Shown here one piece after another: positions 7,091-15,421 of a DNA stretch of 42,846 nucleotides (within the stretch, counting starts at the first letter, position 1; every line of letters begins with the position of its first letter). Made by a program: the position numbers and the translations under genes. This DNA comes from an uncultured Mycoplasmatota bacterium (GTDB lineage Bacteria > Bacillota_I > Bacilli_A > RF39 > UBA660). The DNA is taken from assembly GCA_900543675.1 (NCBI GenBank), contig UQRY01000013.1, forward strand, positions 1 through 42,846, read 5' to 3'. Below the pieces are notes generated by a model that did no database searches, was not told the DNA's origin, and saw only the letters and a list, made by a program, of their open reading frames with translations.

Positions 7091-7789
7091 ATGAAAATGG
7101 AGAAGAAAATGAATAGCTATGAAAAAGGGTTAAGAAAAGATATCAAAAAATGCTCTAAAAAGATAGCTTTAAATCGGTTGGCCCTATGCTGTGTTAATGG
7201 GTATGAAGCACTATCAGTGTTAGGAATAATTACTGGAGCAGTTGGTTTAATCCTTAGTACAAGTCCGATTGTGTGTGCCGCTATGTTTTTCTTGGGCTTT
7301 TTCGCGAGAAGATATTATTCTACTCAAGAAAAGGAGTTAAAAAAAGAACTCGAAAGGAAGCTAGTTGAAAGGGATAAATTTAAAGAAGAATTAGAACGGT
7401 ATGAAGAAAGAAGTAGAAAAATTTTTGTATCACCAAAAGTTAAAGCTAGCTCAGAAAAAACTATAGATAAGGAAAATACGGATACTGAGGAGAAAACAAA
7501 TCAAAAAGAGAGTATTACTCCTCATGAAATATCAGCTAGAAAAATCGGAAATTATCAAGTTCATTCTACTCCTTCAACGCAAAAACCATTATTCCAAGAT
7601 TCATATAATCAAACAACTAAAAGAAATCATGAAAAATTAACTTGTAATCAAGAAAAACTATTAACAGATGCTTATCAACAAATACTTCAACGTCAATATG
7701 CTTTAAATCAATTAAAAAATATAAAAACAATAGAAGAACCTCAAAAGAAGAAAACAGTAACAGGAAATCAGAAAACTTTACATCGCTAA
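7091..7789 (+). CDS. LFxDPYNQT family membrane protein, copy 2
   Basis: A 232-residue protein of unknown function, paralogous to the genes on either side. A basic N-terminal segment is followed by two hydrophobic spans (about 40-58 and 60-75), a strongly charged coiled coil (about 78-112, rich in KEL and ERK), a low-complexity linker, the motif PLFQDSYNQTT (about 173-183), and a helical C-terminus. The first anchor region contains two cysteines. The start is the ATG at 7091, with GGGGAG seven bases upstream; sequence before it overlaps the hairpin at 7000-7036. The motif has Ser where the other copies have Pro. Confidence 0.7.
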   Translation: MKMEKKMNSYEKGLRKDIKKCSKKIALNRLALCCVNGYEALSVLGIITGAVGLILSTSPIVCAAMFFLGFFARRYYSTQEKELKKELERKLVERDKFKEELERYEERSRKIFVSPKVKASSEKTIDKENTDTEEKTNQKESITPHEISARKIGNYQVHSTPSTQKPLFQDSYNQTTKRNHEKLTCNQEKLLTDAYQQILQRQYALNQLKNIKTIEEPQKKKTVTGNQKTLHR

Positions 7790-7880
7790 TCGCAAAAAGA
7801 TTAGAGCAAGCGTTAAATCAGTTAGCTTTTTAAAGAGAAATATGATATAATAAACAACGTTAAATGAAGGGGAGATAAGA

Positions 7881-8741
7881 ATGGAAAAGAAAAAAATAAA
7901 AAAATCAAAACGCCATTTAGGAAGACGTTTATTGGTATCCACTTTAATTGGTTTGATTGCAACTCCAGTCATTGCTACTTTGGTATTATTAACTGTAATT
8001 CAGTTACCTATTGGGATGGCACTTCCATATGGAGCAATTCTAGGAACTGTTTTTGGTGGATTAGTTGGAGTTAGTGCTGGAGGAATCAGCTATATTTTAG
8101 GTAAGCAGAAATTAGAAGCTGAAGAAGAGGAAGAAGAATTAACTACAAATGAAGGTAAAAGTGATGAAGAAGAAAAGTCGCTAACTAAAGATAAGAAGAA
8201 AGAAAAACAAGAAAAACGAGAAAAGAAAAAAGCTGAGCGCCAAGAAAAAAAGGAAGCAAAAAAACAACAAAAACTAATCAAAAAACAAGAGAAAGTTTCA
8301 GCATCACTAACAAAAAGTAACAAGAAAAAAACAGAAAGTATAAAAGAAAATTCCCAAGAAGAAAGAAAACAGACTACTGAAGAAAGCATACAAGAGTATA
8401 AAACTAATTCTAAAGACAAGCCAAAGAATAAATCCAATGATTCACAAACCCTACCAAGAGAACAAAATCAACCAACAATTTATCGATTAGATAAAAATAT
8501 GGATCCAAAGAAAAATAAGGTTTTATTTAGTGATCCATACAACCAAACGGCGAAAACGCAAAGAACACTTGAACATAATTTAAGTATTAATGAAGAAAAA
8601 ATTGTTACAGATGTAATGGCTCGCTTAGAAAAACTAAATCGACAACTCCAAGAAATTCAAGGAGAAATAGAAATGTTAAAACAACAGCTAGCTGTTTTAG
8701 ATAGTGTTCAAGAGGAAAAACAATTAAGAAGAGTAAAATAA
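7881..8741 (+). CDS. LFxDPYNQT family membrane protein, copy 3
   Basis: A 286-residue protein of unknown function and the longest of the three paralogues. A basic N-terminus is followed by two hydrophobic spans (about 18-41 and 47-75) and a very charged region (about 80-170) made almost entirely of Lys, Glu and Gln. Then come the motif VLFSDPYNQTA (about 214-224) and a C-terminal coiled coil (about 237-278). The shared design is membrane hairpin, variable charged linker, LFxDPYNQT, NEEK-type helix and coiled coil. AAGGGGAG precedes the ATG, and a TATAAT lies at 7846-7851, so it probably has its own promoter. It ends in a strong terminator, which closes the family cluster. Confidence 0.75.
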   Translation: MEKKKIKKSKRHLGRRLLVSTLIGLIATPVIATLVLLTVIQLPIGMALPYGAILGTVFGGLVGVSAGGISYILGKQKLEAEEEEEELTTNEGKSDEEEKSLTKDKKKEKQEKREKKKAERQEKKEAKKQQKLIKKQEKVSASLTKSNKKKTESIKENSQEERKQTTEESIQEYKTNSKDKPKNKSNDSQTLPREQNQPTIYRLDKNMDPKKNKVLFSDPYNQTAKTQRTLEHNLSINEEKIVTDVMARLEKLNRQLQEIQGEIEMLKQQLAVLDSVQEEKQLRRVK

Positions 8742-8776
8742 AAGAATCTGTTTGGTCAAAAACAGATTCTTTTATA
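8741..8776 (+). terminator. Strong terminator after the paralogue trio
   Basis: A 13-bp stem AAAGAATCTGTTT (8741-8753) / AAACAGATTCTTT (8760-8772), with a short T-rich tail. Confidence 0.85.
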
Positions 8777-9160
8777 TACTAGACATTTATTAAATATATG
8801 AAATGAAGATGCCAAACGATGAGTCAAAATAAAAAATTATAATATTTAAAGAATGAATTGACATGTACATAGATGTTCTATATAATGACATCGAGAATGG
8901 TTAATATTAGGTATCAGAATTACTAGGCCTGTCTTTACTCAAAACATAAATAAAAAGACATGATTGAAAATATTTGGATACATAAGACTATTTATAATCA
9001 TTGAAAAAAAGAACAAGATCTATGGTATGAACTTACTACAAGCTAAGTATGCGAAGAATAAGAAAACTTATTATTGAAGCAGAAATCTTGGAAAGAGACG
9101 ACCAGAAGCGAATTTTATAAATTAAAATTCTTTTGTTCTACTAATAGTGGTGGTGATAAT
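8777..9160 (+). other. Long untranslated stretch before the nitroreductase
   Basis: About 380 bases without a supportable gene. A textbook promoter sits at 8858-8886, leaving a predicted leader of about 270 bases before the nitroreductase start. I see no riboswitch I can name and no terminator/antiterminator pair. Short frames exist but lack ribosome binding sites. The stretch may be a regulatory leader, a small RNA or gene debris. Confidence 0.5.
8858..8886 (+). promoter_or_regulatory. Consensus promoter upstream of nitroreductase
   Basis: Perfect -35 TTGACA (8858-8863), 17-base spacer, perfect -10 TATAAT (8881-8886). The spacer contains the palindrome ATGTACAT, a possible operator. Confidence 0.8.
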
Positions 9161-9700
9161 ATGGAATTTAAACAAGTACTAGAAAATAGAAGAAGCATTC
9201 GTAAATATACAAAACAAGCAGTTGAAAAAGAGAAAGTAGACGCCATAATCGAAGCAGGGTTACTAGCGCCATCAGCGCATAACACTCAGCCTTGGCAGTT
9301 TATTATCGTAAGAGATAGTATTCCTGAAATTGTTAAATTATTAAAAGAAGAAGGAGAAAAACATCCTGAAGACGAAAGCATCAGTAAAACCGCTGATACA
9401 ATATCAAGAGGAAATACACTGATATTAGTCTATAGTGATCGCTTAGAAAATCCTGATTTTACGTTATTATCGATGGGCGCAATGATCGAAAATATGCTTT
9501 TAAAGGCAACAGATCTAGGACTAGGTTCCTTATGGATTGGTAATATTTTAAAAATCAGTAGTCAAGTTGCTCACTATTTTGAATTAGATGATACAAAACT
9601 ACATCTAGTTAGTGCTGTTCTTTTAGGATATAAAGAAAAAGATCCTAAACCATTAGAAAGAAAAACCTTAGCTAATTCGATCATTAAAGAAGAAAAATAG
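9161..9700 (+). CDS. Nitroreductase family FMN oxidoreductase
   Basis: A 179-residue flavoprotein that would use NAD(P)H to reduce nitro compounds, quinones or a similar acceptor in the cytoplasm. Seen here: the N-terminal FMN-binding signature RRSIRKYT (about 10-17), LLAPSAHNTQPWQF (about 38-51), the segment SMGAMIENMLLKATDLGLGSLWIG (about 108-131), and a C-terminal LGYKEKDP before the basic end. The length is typical for the compact subfamily. The start is the ATG at 9161 because GGTGGTGAT lies just before it and MEFKQVLENRRS is the usual beginning. The substrate cannot be deduced. It is a single gene with a long leader and its own terminator. Confidence 0.88.
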   Translation: MEFKQVLENRRSIRKYTKQAVEKEKVDAIIEAGLLAPSAHNTQPWQFIIVRDSIPEIVKLLKEEGEKHPEDESISKTADTISRGNTLILVYSDRLENPDFTLLSMGAMIENMLLKATDLGLGSLWIGNILKISSQVAHYFELDDTKLHLVSAVLLGYKEKDPKPLERKTLANSIIKEEK

Positions 9701-9718
9701 ATTATCTTTCTTTTCAGT

Positions 9719-9748
9719 AAAGTTTAGTAAAAAGACTAAACTTTTTTT
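9719..9748 (+). terminator. Terminator after nitroreductase
   Basis: AAAGTTTAG (9719-9727) / CTAAACTTT (9736-9744), followed by a T run. Confidence 0.85.
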
Positions 9749-9786
9749 CTTTAGTTTGTTACAATGAAAATGGAGGTACATACTAG

Positions 9787-11931
9787 ATGAATCAAGAAAT
9801 TATTAACGAAATTAGTGAACAATTAGCAATTAAAAATAAACAAGTAGAAGCAGTTTTAAAACTATTACAAGAAGGAAATACGATTCCGTTTATCGCTCGT
9901 TATCGAAAAGAAGTAACAGGGGCTTTAGATGAAGAACAAATTAGAAAGATTAACGAAGTCTACGAATATCAAGAGAGTTTATTAAAACGTAAAGAAGATG
10001 TCATTCGTTTGATCGAGGAAAAAGGATTATTAACAGAAGAATTAAAACAATCGATCATGGCTTGTCAAAAATTAGTCGAAGTAGAAGATTTGTATCGACC
10101 ATATAAAGAGAAAAAGAAAACTAAAGCAACCGAAGCCATTAAGAATGGATTAGAACCATTAGCTAAAATGATGATGTCTTTTCCGACAACGGGAAGTCTA
10201 ACTCAAATGGCAGAAAAGTTTATTACCGATAAAGTACCAACTGTCGAAGAAGCTATTCAAGGTGCTAAATATATCATTGCTGAATGGATCAGTGATAATG
10301 CTAGCTATCGAAAAGAATTACGTCGTAGAATGTTTAGAGAAGGAATACTAACAGCTAAGAAAAAGAAAAATGCGATCGATGAGAAAAAGGTATACGAAAT
10401 GTATTATGATTATAGCGAACCAGTTAAGAGAATGAAAGCTCATCGTATTTTAGCAGTAAATCGTGGAGAAAAAGAAGATGTTTTAAGCGTGAGTATCTCT
10501 GTTAATGAAGAAGAGATGTTAGGCTACTTAGAAACAAAAATCATCAAAAATAAATCTTCATTTGTAACACCAGAGATCAAAGAAGCAATAAAAGATAGTT
10601 ACAAACGTTTAATTGCTCCTAGTATTGAACGAGAAATTCGCGCTGAATTAAAAGAAGATGGTGAAGTTGTTGCCATTGAAAACTTCGCGAAAAATGTAGA
10701 GAGTCTGTTGTTGACTCCACCGATGCGAGAGAAAACAGTATTAGGCTTTGATCCGGCTTTTCGTACAGGATGTAAACTTGCTGTACTTGATCCAACCGGT
10801 AAAGTACTAGCGATTGAAGTGATCTATCCAACTGAGCCTCACCATAAAATAGAAGAGAGTAAAAAGGTTGTCCTTGATTTAATTAACCGTTACAATATTG
10901 ATATTATCGCTATCGGAAATGGAACTGCCTCTCGAGAAAGTGAAGCCTTTATTGCCGATACGATCAAAGAGTCTTCACGACCTGTTGAATATGTTATTGT
11001 CAGTGAAGCAGGGGCTTCCGTTTATTCCGCATCTCCACTGGCGATTCAAGAGTTTCCTGATCTAACCGTCGAGAAGCGAAGCGCTATTTCTATTGGTAGA
11101 AGATTACAAGATTCTTTATCTGAACTTGTAAAAATCGACCCTAAAAGTATTGGTGTTGGACTCTATCAGCATGATGTACAAGGAAAGAAGTTAGATGATA
11201 CTTTAGAGTTCGTCGTTACTAAAGCGGTAAATCAAGTTGGTGTAAATATTAATACAGCCTCTTCTTCTTTATTAAAATATGTCTCAGGGTTAACCAAAAA
11301 GGCCATTGATGCACTTCTTCATTATCGTGAAGTTCATGGTAAAATTACCTCTCGAGAAGAAATTCATCAAATCCAAGGAATTAGTGATAAGGTTTACGAG
11401 CAATCTATTGGATTTATCCGTATCCAAGAAGGAACGAATCCATTAGATAGGACTTCTATCCATCCAGAAAGTTATCCTGTTGCGGAAAAGTTATTAGCTT
11501 CACTAGGGTTTACGCCTAATGATGTAGGGTCGACAGCACTAAAAGAAAAATTAGTGACTTTCGACTTACAAAACAGTAACTTAGAAGTAGATAGCTATAC
11601 CCTTCAAGATATTGTTGAAGCGCTTCAAAAACCAAATCGTGATCCACGCGATGAATTACCTAAACCACTTTTAAAAAGTGATGTTCTTCATATCGAAGAT
11701 CTTCATATTGGAGATAAACTTCAAGGAACAGTACGTAACGTTGTCGACTTTGGTCTATTTATCGATATTGGACTCCACCAAGATGGATTGGCTCATATTT
11801 CTAAGTTAACTGATCAATATATCAAACATCCTTCAGAATTATTTTCTGTAGGGGATATTGTCGACTGTTATGTTATTGATATCAAAAAAGAACAAGAGAA
11901 AGTCTCTTTAAGTTTAATAGAAGGAAAATAG
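9787..11931 (+). CDS. tex: Tex-family S1 RNA-binding transcription accessory protein
   Basis: A 714-residue cytoplasmic nucleic-acid-binding protein of the Tex/YhgF family, homologous to the core of eukaryotic Spt6. Seen in order: N-terminal helical region with GNTIPFIARYRKEVTGALDE (about 32-51); YqgF/RNase H-like domain from about 320 (VLGFDPAFRTGCKLAVLD); helix-hairpin-helix region (about 490-560, VNINTASSSLLKYVSGL); and a C-terminal S1 domain (about 645-714, GDKLQGTVRNVVDFGLFIDI). Length and order are standard. GGAGGT stands eight bases before the ATG. An acetyltransferase gene follows after a single base, so they form an operon. Confidence 0.95.
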   Translation: MNQEIINEISEQLAIKNKQVEAVLKLLQEGNTIPFIARYRKEVTGALDEEQIRKINEVYEYQESLLKRKEDVIRLIEEKGLLTEELKQSIMACQKLVEVEDLYRPYKEKKKTKATEAIKNGLEPLAKMMMSFPTTGSLTQMAEKFITDKVPTVEEAIQGAKYIIAEWISDNASYRKELRRRMFREGILTAKKKKNAIDEKKVYEMYYDYSEPVKRMKAHRILAVNRGEKEDVLSVSISVNEEEMLGYLETKIIKNKSSFVTPEIKEAIKDSYKRLIAPSIEREIRAELKEDGEVVAIENFAKNVESLLLTPPMREKTVLGFDPAFRTGCKLAVLDPTGKVLAIEVIYPTEPHHKIEESKKVVLDLINRYNIDIIAIGNGTASRESEAFIADTIKESSRPVEYVIVSEAGASVYSASPLAIQEFPDLTVEKRSAISIGRRLQDSLSELVKIDPKSIGVGLYQHDVQGKKLDDTLEFVVTKAVNQVGVNINTASSSLLKYVSGLTKKAIDALLHYREVHGKITSREEIHQIQGISDKVYEQSIGFIRIQEGTNPLDRTSIHPESYPVAEKLLASLGFTPNDVGSTALKEKLVTFDLQNSNLEVDSYTLQDIVEALQKPNRDPRDELPKPLLKSDVLHIEDLHIGDKLQGTVRNVVDFGLFIDIGLHQDGLAHISKLTDQYIKHPSELFSVGDIVDCYVIDIKKEQEKVSLSLIEGK

Positions 11932-11932
11932 A

Positions 11933-12499
11933 ATGGGAAAAATCGAAATCAAACAACAAATTAAAGAGTTAGAAGAGGAATTAAGAAAACTTTATGCGTT
12001 AGAAAAATACGGATATTTGACGGACACTGTTCAAAGAATCATGAATATTAACCACCAGATTGACCTTCTAAGACTTGAGTATCCCTATGCTGATGGCCCA
12101 ACTTATCAAGGTGAAGAAATTGATCTCTATTTAAATGAAGATGAACAAGAATCTAGTGAATTAGAAGGGAAGTACTATACGATTACTCTTCATGGTACAA
12201 CAAAGAGAATAGGAAGACTTCGACTTAGTTTGGAACTAGACAAGATCATTCCTTTTTATGCGAATATTGGCTATTCTATTCTTCCAAATTATCGAGGAAA
12301 TCACTATGCCTTAAAAACTTTGGAACTTGTTCGTTCAAATCTCCTAGAAAAAGGCTTTTCCAAAATTAAAATTACTGCTTATCCCGATAATATTGCTTCA
12401 ATTAAAACAATCGAAGCTTTCGGTGGACAAAGAGTAAAACCTGAAGAAGGAGAAATTTGGAATACTTACGAAGTAGACCTCACACAGCATAAAAAATAA
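11933..12499 (+). CDS. GNAT-family N-acetyltransferase
   Basis: A 188-residue protein. The first 30 residues are a charged coiled coil (IKQQIKELEEELRKLYALEK) and the rest is a GNAT fold: RIGRLRLSL (beta4 region), then the acetyl-CoA loop region IGYSILPNYRGNHYALKTLEL, and the late motif NIASIKTIEAFGG typical of RimJ/RimL-like transferases that acetylate protein N-termini or small amines. The usual Q/RxxGxG/A loop is here NYRGNHYA, slightly off consensus. The substrate is unknown. The ATG lies one base after the tex stop, so translation is likely coupled to tex. Confidence 0.8.
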   Translation: MGKIEIKQQIKELEEELRKLYALEKYGYLTDTVQRIMNINHQIDLLRLEYPYADGPTYQGEEIDLYLNEDEQESSELEGKYYTITLHGTTKRIGRLRLSLELDKIIPFYANIGYSILPNYRGNHYALKTLELVRSNLLEKGFSKIKITAYPDNIASIKTIEAFGGQRVKPEEGEIWNTYEVDLTQHKK

Positions 12500-12528
12500 A
12501 AAATGTATTGAGAAAACAAAAAAACTAA

Positions 12529-12557
12529 AAAGCACTTGTAAAGCAAGTGTCTTTTTC
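12529..12557 (+). terminator. Terminator after the tex operon
   Basis: CACTTG (12533-12538) / CAAGTG (12544-12549) stem, flanked by A before and a T run after. Confidence 0.75.
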
Positions 12558-12874
12558 ATTTTCTATTGTGTAAATCGAACAAGAAAAAATTCGAAAAAAA
12601 CAGAAAAAGTCAAAATTAGAGAAATCGAAATTTATGAAAAAAGCAAAAAAATAAAAAAAGTCAAGAGAAAAATAAAGAAATGTAAAACCTATATAAGATA
12701 AGGAAAAGATGAGATGTTGACATAATTTTTAAAATAAGAAAAAAATCAAAAAAATACAAAAAATCGAAAAACGAAAAATGTAAAATTTGAAAAAAATATC
12801 AAAAGTCGTTGACCGACTGACCGACATAGTTATACAATCGAATTAACAAAAGATAGGAGTGGAGAAGTGATAAA
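12558..12874 (+). other. A-rich intergenic region before nrdD
   Basis: About 315 bases, very rich in A on the + strand, with no supportable gene. It holds the nrdD promoter near 12809-12838 and the direct repeat at 12810-12825. I see no NrdR-type box. Confidence 0.55.
12809..12838 (+). promoter_or_regulatory. nrdD promoter with tandem TGACCGAC repeat
   Basis: -35 TTGACC (12809-12814) and a -10 of TATACA (12831-12836) or TACAAT (12833-12838). Two head-to-tail copies of TGACCGAC (12810-12825) cover the -35 and part of the spacer. These G+C-rich bases stand out in an otherwise A/T-only stretch and are a plausible binding site for an unknown regulator. Confidence 0.55.
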
Positions 12875-15187
12875 ATGACAGATACAGTAGAAGAAGTAAA
12901 AGAATTGATAGTAGTAAAACGAAACGGAAAAAAAGTAGAGTTTGATGGCTCGAAAATCGCTTTAGCGATAAAAAAAGGTTTCGATAGTATCGTCAGTTCG
13001 GATCAAGAAGAAAAAGGCGAAAGAAAATACAGTGAAAAAGATATTCAAAAAGTGTATCAAGCGGTACTTAATCGTATTGATAAAGAATATCGAGATGCTG
13101 GAAAAATTAAAATAGAAGAAATTCAGGATATGATTGAAGAAGAATTAGAGAAAAAGGGTTATGAAGATGTTTATCGTTCTTTTTCTGAATATCGTGATCG
13201 TAGAAATCAGTCACGTCAAAACTTCGCTGATGATAAAAAGATGCATAAATTTTTAAAATCACTAGAAAATTTAGGCTTAAAGTCAGCAAACGAAGAAGAT
13301 GCTAAACGTGAGAATGCTAATATAGATGGTAACAGTCCAATGGGAACAATGCTTCAATATGGAGCAACCGTATCGAAAGAATTTGCTAAAGCTTATTTAA
13401 TGAAGCCAAAATATGCAGAATCTCATGATAGTGGAGAAATTCACATTCATGATATGGATTTCTTCGCAATGGGAACGACGACTTGTTGTCAAATAGATCT
13501 AGCTCGTTTATTTAAAAATGGGTTTGATACTGGACATGGATATATCAGACCACCACAAGATATTAGTACTTATGGTTCGCTTGCTGCAATTGCTATTCAA
13601 GCAAATCAAAACGATCAACATGGTGGCCAATCCGTACCAGCTTTTGATTATTATATGGCACCAGGCGTATTAAAGACTTTCAAGAAGCAATTCAAACAAG
13701 CAATCTATGATAGTTTAGATTTAGAAGGATTTCTTCCTTTTGTCAATATGGATAAAATAGCTAAAGAAATAGATAAATTAGAATCAATTGAATTTGATCA
13801 TCAAATTTTCTATCCGTTTGCCAAAGGATCAGCGGAAATCGAAAAAATAATCGAAATGGGTTATGATAAAGCAATTCAGAAAACCAATCGTGCAACACAA
13901 CAGGCGATGGAAGCCTTCATTCATAATTTGAATACAATGCATTCTCGTGCGGGAGCTCAAGTTCCATTCTCATCAGTAAATTTAGGAACAGATACTTCCC
14001 CTGAAGGTAGAATGGTAACAAGAAATTTCCTAGAAGCAACGGAAGCAGGATTAGGTCGTGGTGAAACTCCGATCTTTCCAGTATCTATTTTTAAGATCAA
14101 AGAAGGCGTTAACTATAATCCTGAAGATCCAAACTACGATTTATTTAAATTAGCATGTAAAGTATCCGCTAAGAGATTATTCCCTAACTTTGCCTTTGTC
14201 GATGCCCCATTTAATTTACAATTTTATAAACCAGGTGATGTAAATACAGAGATTGCTTATATGGGATGTAGAACGAGAGTAATTTCTGATGTGACAGATC
14301 CTAATCATCAAGTAGTAACTGGTAGAGGAAACTTGTCATGGACGACAATTAATTTACCACGTTTAGGAATAAAACATGGAATTTGTTTAAAAGAACGCGA
14401 TAAGGCAGACATGAAAGGTTTCTATCAAGAGTTAGAAGAATTGATGGACATGGTAAAAGATCAACTGTTAGAGCGTTTTGAAATTCAATGTAACAAACAC
14501 AATTATAATTTCCCATTCCTTTTAGGACAAGGAGTATGGAACGATGGAGAAAAGTTAAAACCAACTGATCGTCTTCGTAAAGTATGGAAACATGGTAGTT
14601 TATCGATTGGATTCATCGGCTTAGCAGAATGCTTAAAAGCATTAATCGGAAAACACCAAGGTGAAAGCGAAGAAGCACAGAAATTAGGTCTAGAAATTAT
14701 TGGCTTTATGCGAAAGAAATGCGATGAATACGCTGAAAAATATAATTTAAATTTTGCTTGTTTAGCTACACCAGCTGAAGGATTATCTGGTAGATTCACC
14801 AACATTGATAAAGCGATCTATGGAAAAATAAAGGGAGTAACCGATCGAGAGTACTATACGAATTCGTTCCACGTACCTGTTTATTACAACACCAGTATTA
14901 CCCATAAGATTAAAACAGAGGCTCCATATCATGAATTGACGAATGGTGGACATATCTCTTATATCGAGTTAGATGGAGATGCTGCTCAAAACGTGGAAGC
15001 TTTCGAAAAAATCATTCGTTTGATGAAAGAATCAGGCATTGGTTATGGCGCAATTAACCATCCAGTAGATCGTGATCCAGTTTGTGGTTATGTCGGCGTA
15101 ATCGGAGATGTTTGTCCAGGATGTGGAAGACATGAATTTGAAAGCATCCCAATCGAACGTTTACACGGTAGCGATTGTGAATGTTAA
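12875..15187 (+). CDS. nrdD: Anaerobic ribonucleotide reductase, large part (NrdD)
   Basis: A 770-residue catalytic part of class III ribonucleoside-triphosphate reductase, which makes dNTPs without oxygen. Seen: an N-terminal ATP-cone (about 10-100, VVKRNGKKVEFDGSKI), the barrel with FAMGTTTCCQIDL (about 197-209), NTMHSRAGAQVPFSSVNLG (about 353-371), the thiyl-radical cysteine C465 in YMGCRTRV, and a C-terminal zinc-type segment (DPVCGY, CPGCGRHE). It stops before the glycyl-radical motif. That motif (RVTGYL) lies in the next gene, in the same frame, but after stops at 15185, 15212 and 15215 and with its own AGAGGAGG. So this is a split enzyme, not a simple frameshift. NrdG follows, in the usual operon order. 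Confidence 0.93.
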   Translation: MTDTVEEVKELIVVKRNGKKVEFDGSKIALAIKKGFDSIVSSDQEEKGERKYSEKDIQKVYQAVLNRIDKEYRDAGKIKIEEIQDMIEEELEKKGYEDVYRSFSEYRDRRNQSRQNFADDKKMHKFLKSLENLGLKSANEEDAKRENANIDGNSPMGTMLQYGATVSKEFAKAYLMKPKYAESHDSGEIHIHDMDFFAMGTTTCCQIDLARLFKNGFDTGHGYIRPPQDISTYGSLAAIAIQANQNDQHGGQSVPAFDYYMAPGVLKTFKKQFKQAIYDSLDLEGFLPFVNMDKIAKEIDKLESIEFDHQIFYPFAKGSAEIEKIIEMGYDKAIQKTNRATQQAMEAFIHNLNTMHSRAGAQVPFSSVNLGTDTSPEGRMVTRNFLEATEAGLGRGETPIFPVSIFKIKEGVNYNPEDPNYDLFKLACKVSAKRLFPNFAFVDAPFNLQFYKPGDVNTEIAYMGCRTRVISDVTDPNHQVVTGRGNLSWTTINLPRLGIKHGICLKERDKADMKGFYQELEELMDMVKDQLLERFEIQCNKHNYNFPFLLGQGVWNDGEKLKPTDRLRKVWKHGSLSIGFIGLAECLKALIGKHQGESEEAQKLGLEIIGFMRKKCDEYAEKYNLNFACLATPAEGLSGRFTNIDKAIYGKIKGVTDREYYTNSFHVPVYYNTSITHKIKTEAPYHELTNGGHISYIELDGDAAQNVEAFEKIIRLMKESGIGYGAINHPVDRDPVCGYVGVIGDVCPGCGRHEFESIPIERLHGSDCEC

Positions 15188-15235
15188 AAAAAGAAGAATA
15201 ATTCGAAAAAGTAATAGAATAGAGGAGGAATAAAA

Positions 15236-15418
15236 ATGGAAAGAACAATAGGAGAAGGAGTAAAATTTGAAAGGATCAGAAGAGTGACCGGATATCTTGC
15301 CGGAGATGTAAGCCGCTTTAATAATGGTAAGAGAGCCGAAGAAAGAGATCGCGTTAAACATAGTGGTCTTAAAGAATTAATGAATCAAAAAACAGAAAAA
15401 AATATGGAAGCAGAGTAA
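15236..15418 (+). CDS. Detached glycyl-radical domain of NrdD
   Basis: A 60-residue protein equivalent to the extreme C-terminus of ordinary NrdD. KFERIRRVTGYLAGDVSRFN (10-29) carries the glycyl-radical site, with Gly19 as the predicted radical, and RAEERDRVKH follows. An excellent ribosome binding site (AGAGGAGG, 15221-15228) stands seven bases before the ATG, so it is translated independently. It must bind the barrel made by the preceding gene to be activated by NrdG. The nearest known analogy is the spare glycyl-radical protein YfiD/GrcA of pyruvate formate-lyase. A separate domain could be replaced cheaply after oxygen cleaves the radical backbone (inference). It sits between nrdD and nrdG with three bases before nrdG. 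Confidence 0.88.
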   Translation: MERTIGEGVKFERIRRVTGYLAGDVSRFNNGKRAEERDRVKHSGLKELMNQKTEKNMEAE

Positions 15419-15421
15419 AAA

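Noticed and set aside
7786..7838. Terminator between copies 2 and 3
   Set aside because: A GCTAA/TTAGC pairing before TTTTT exists, but the loop is long and the stem weak; I did not call it.
8090..8437. Minus-strand frame of 115 codons
   Set aside because: Antisense to the Lys/Glu-rich linker of copy 3; the Ser/Phe-rich peptide is a composition artefact.
14503..14805. Minus-strand frame of 100 codons inside nrdD
   Set aside because: nrdD is unambiguous on the other strand and the frame has no start signal.
15185..15235. Frameshift or stop readthrough joining nrdD to its radical domain
   Set aside because: The frame is the same, but three stops separate them and the second gene has a strong ribosome binding site, so a true split is the better reading.
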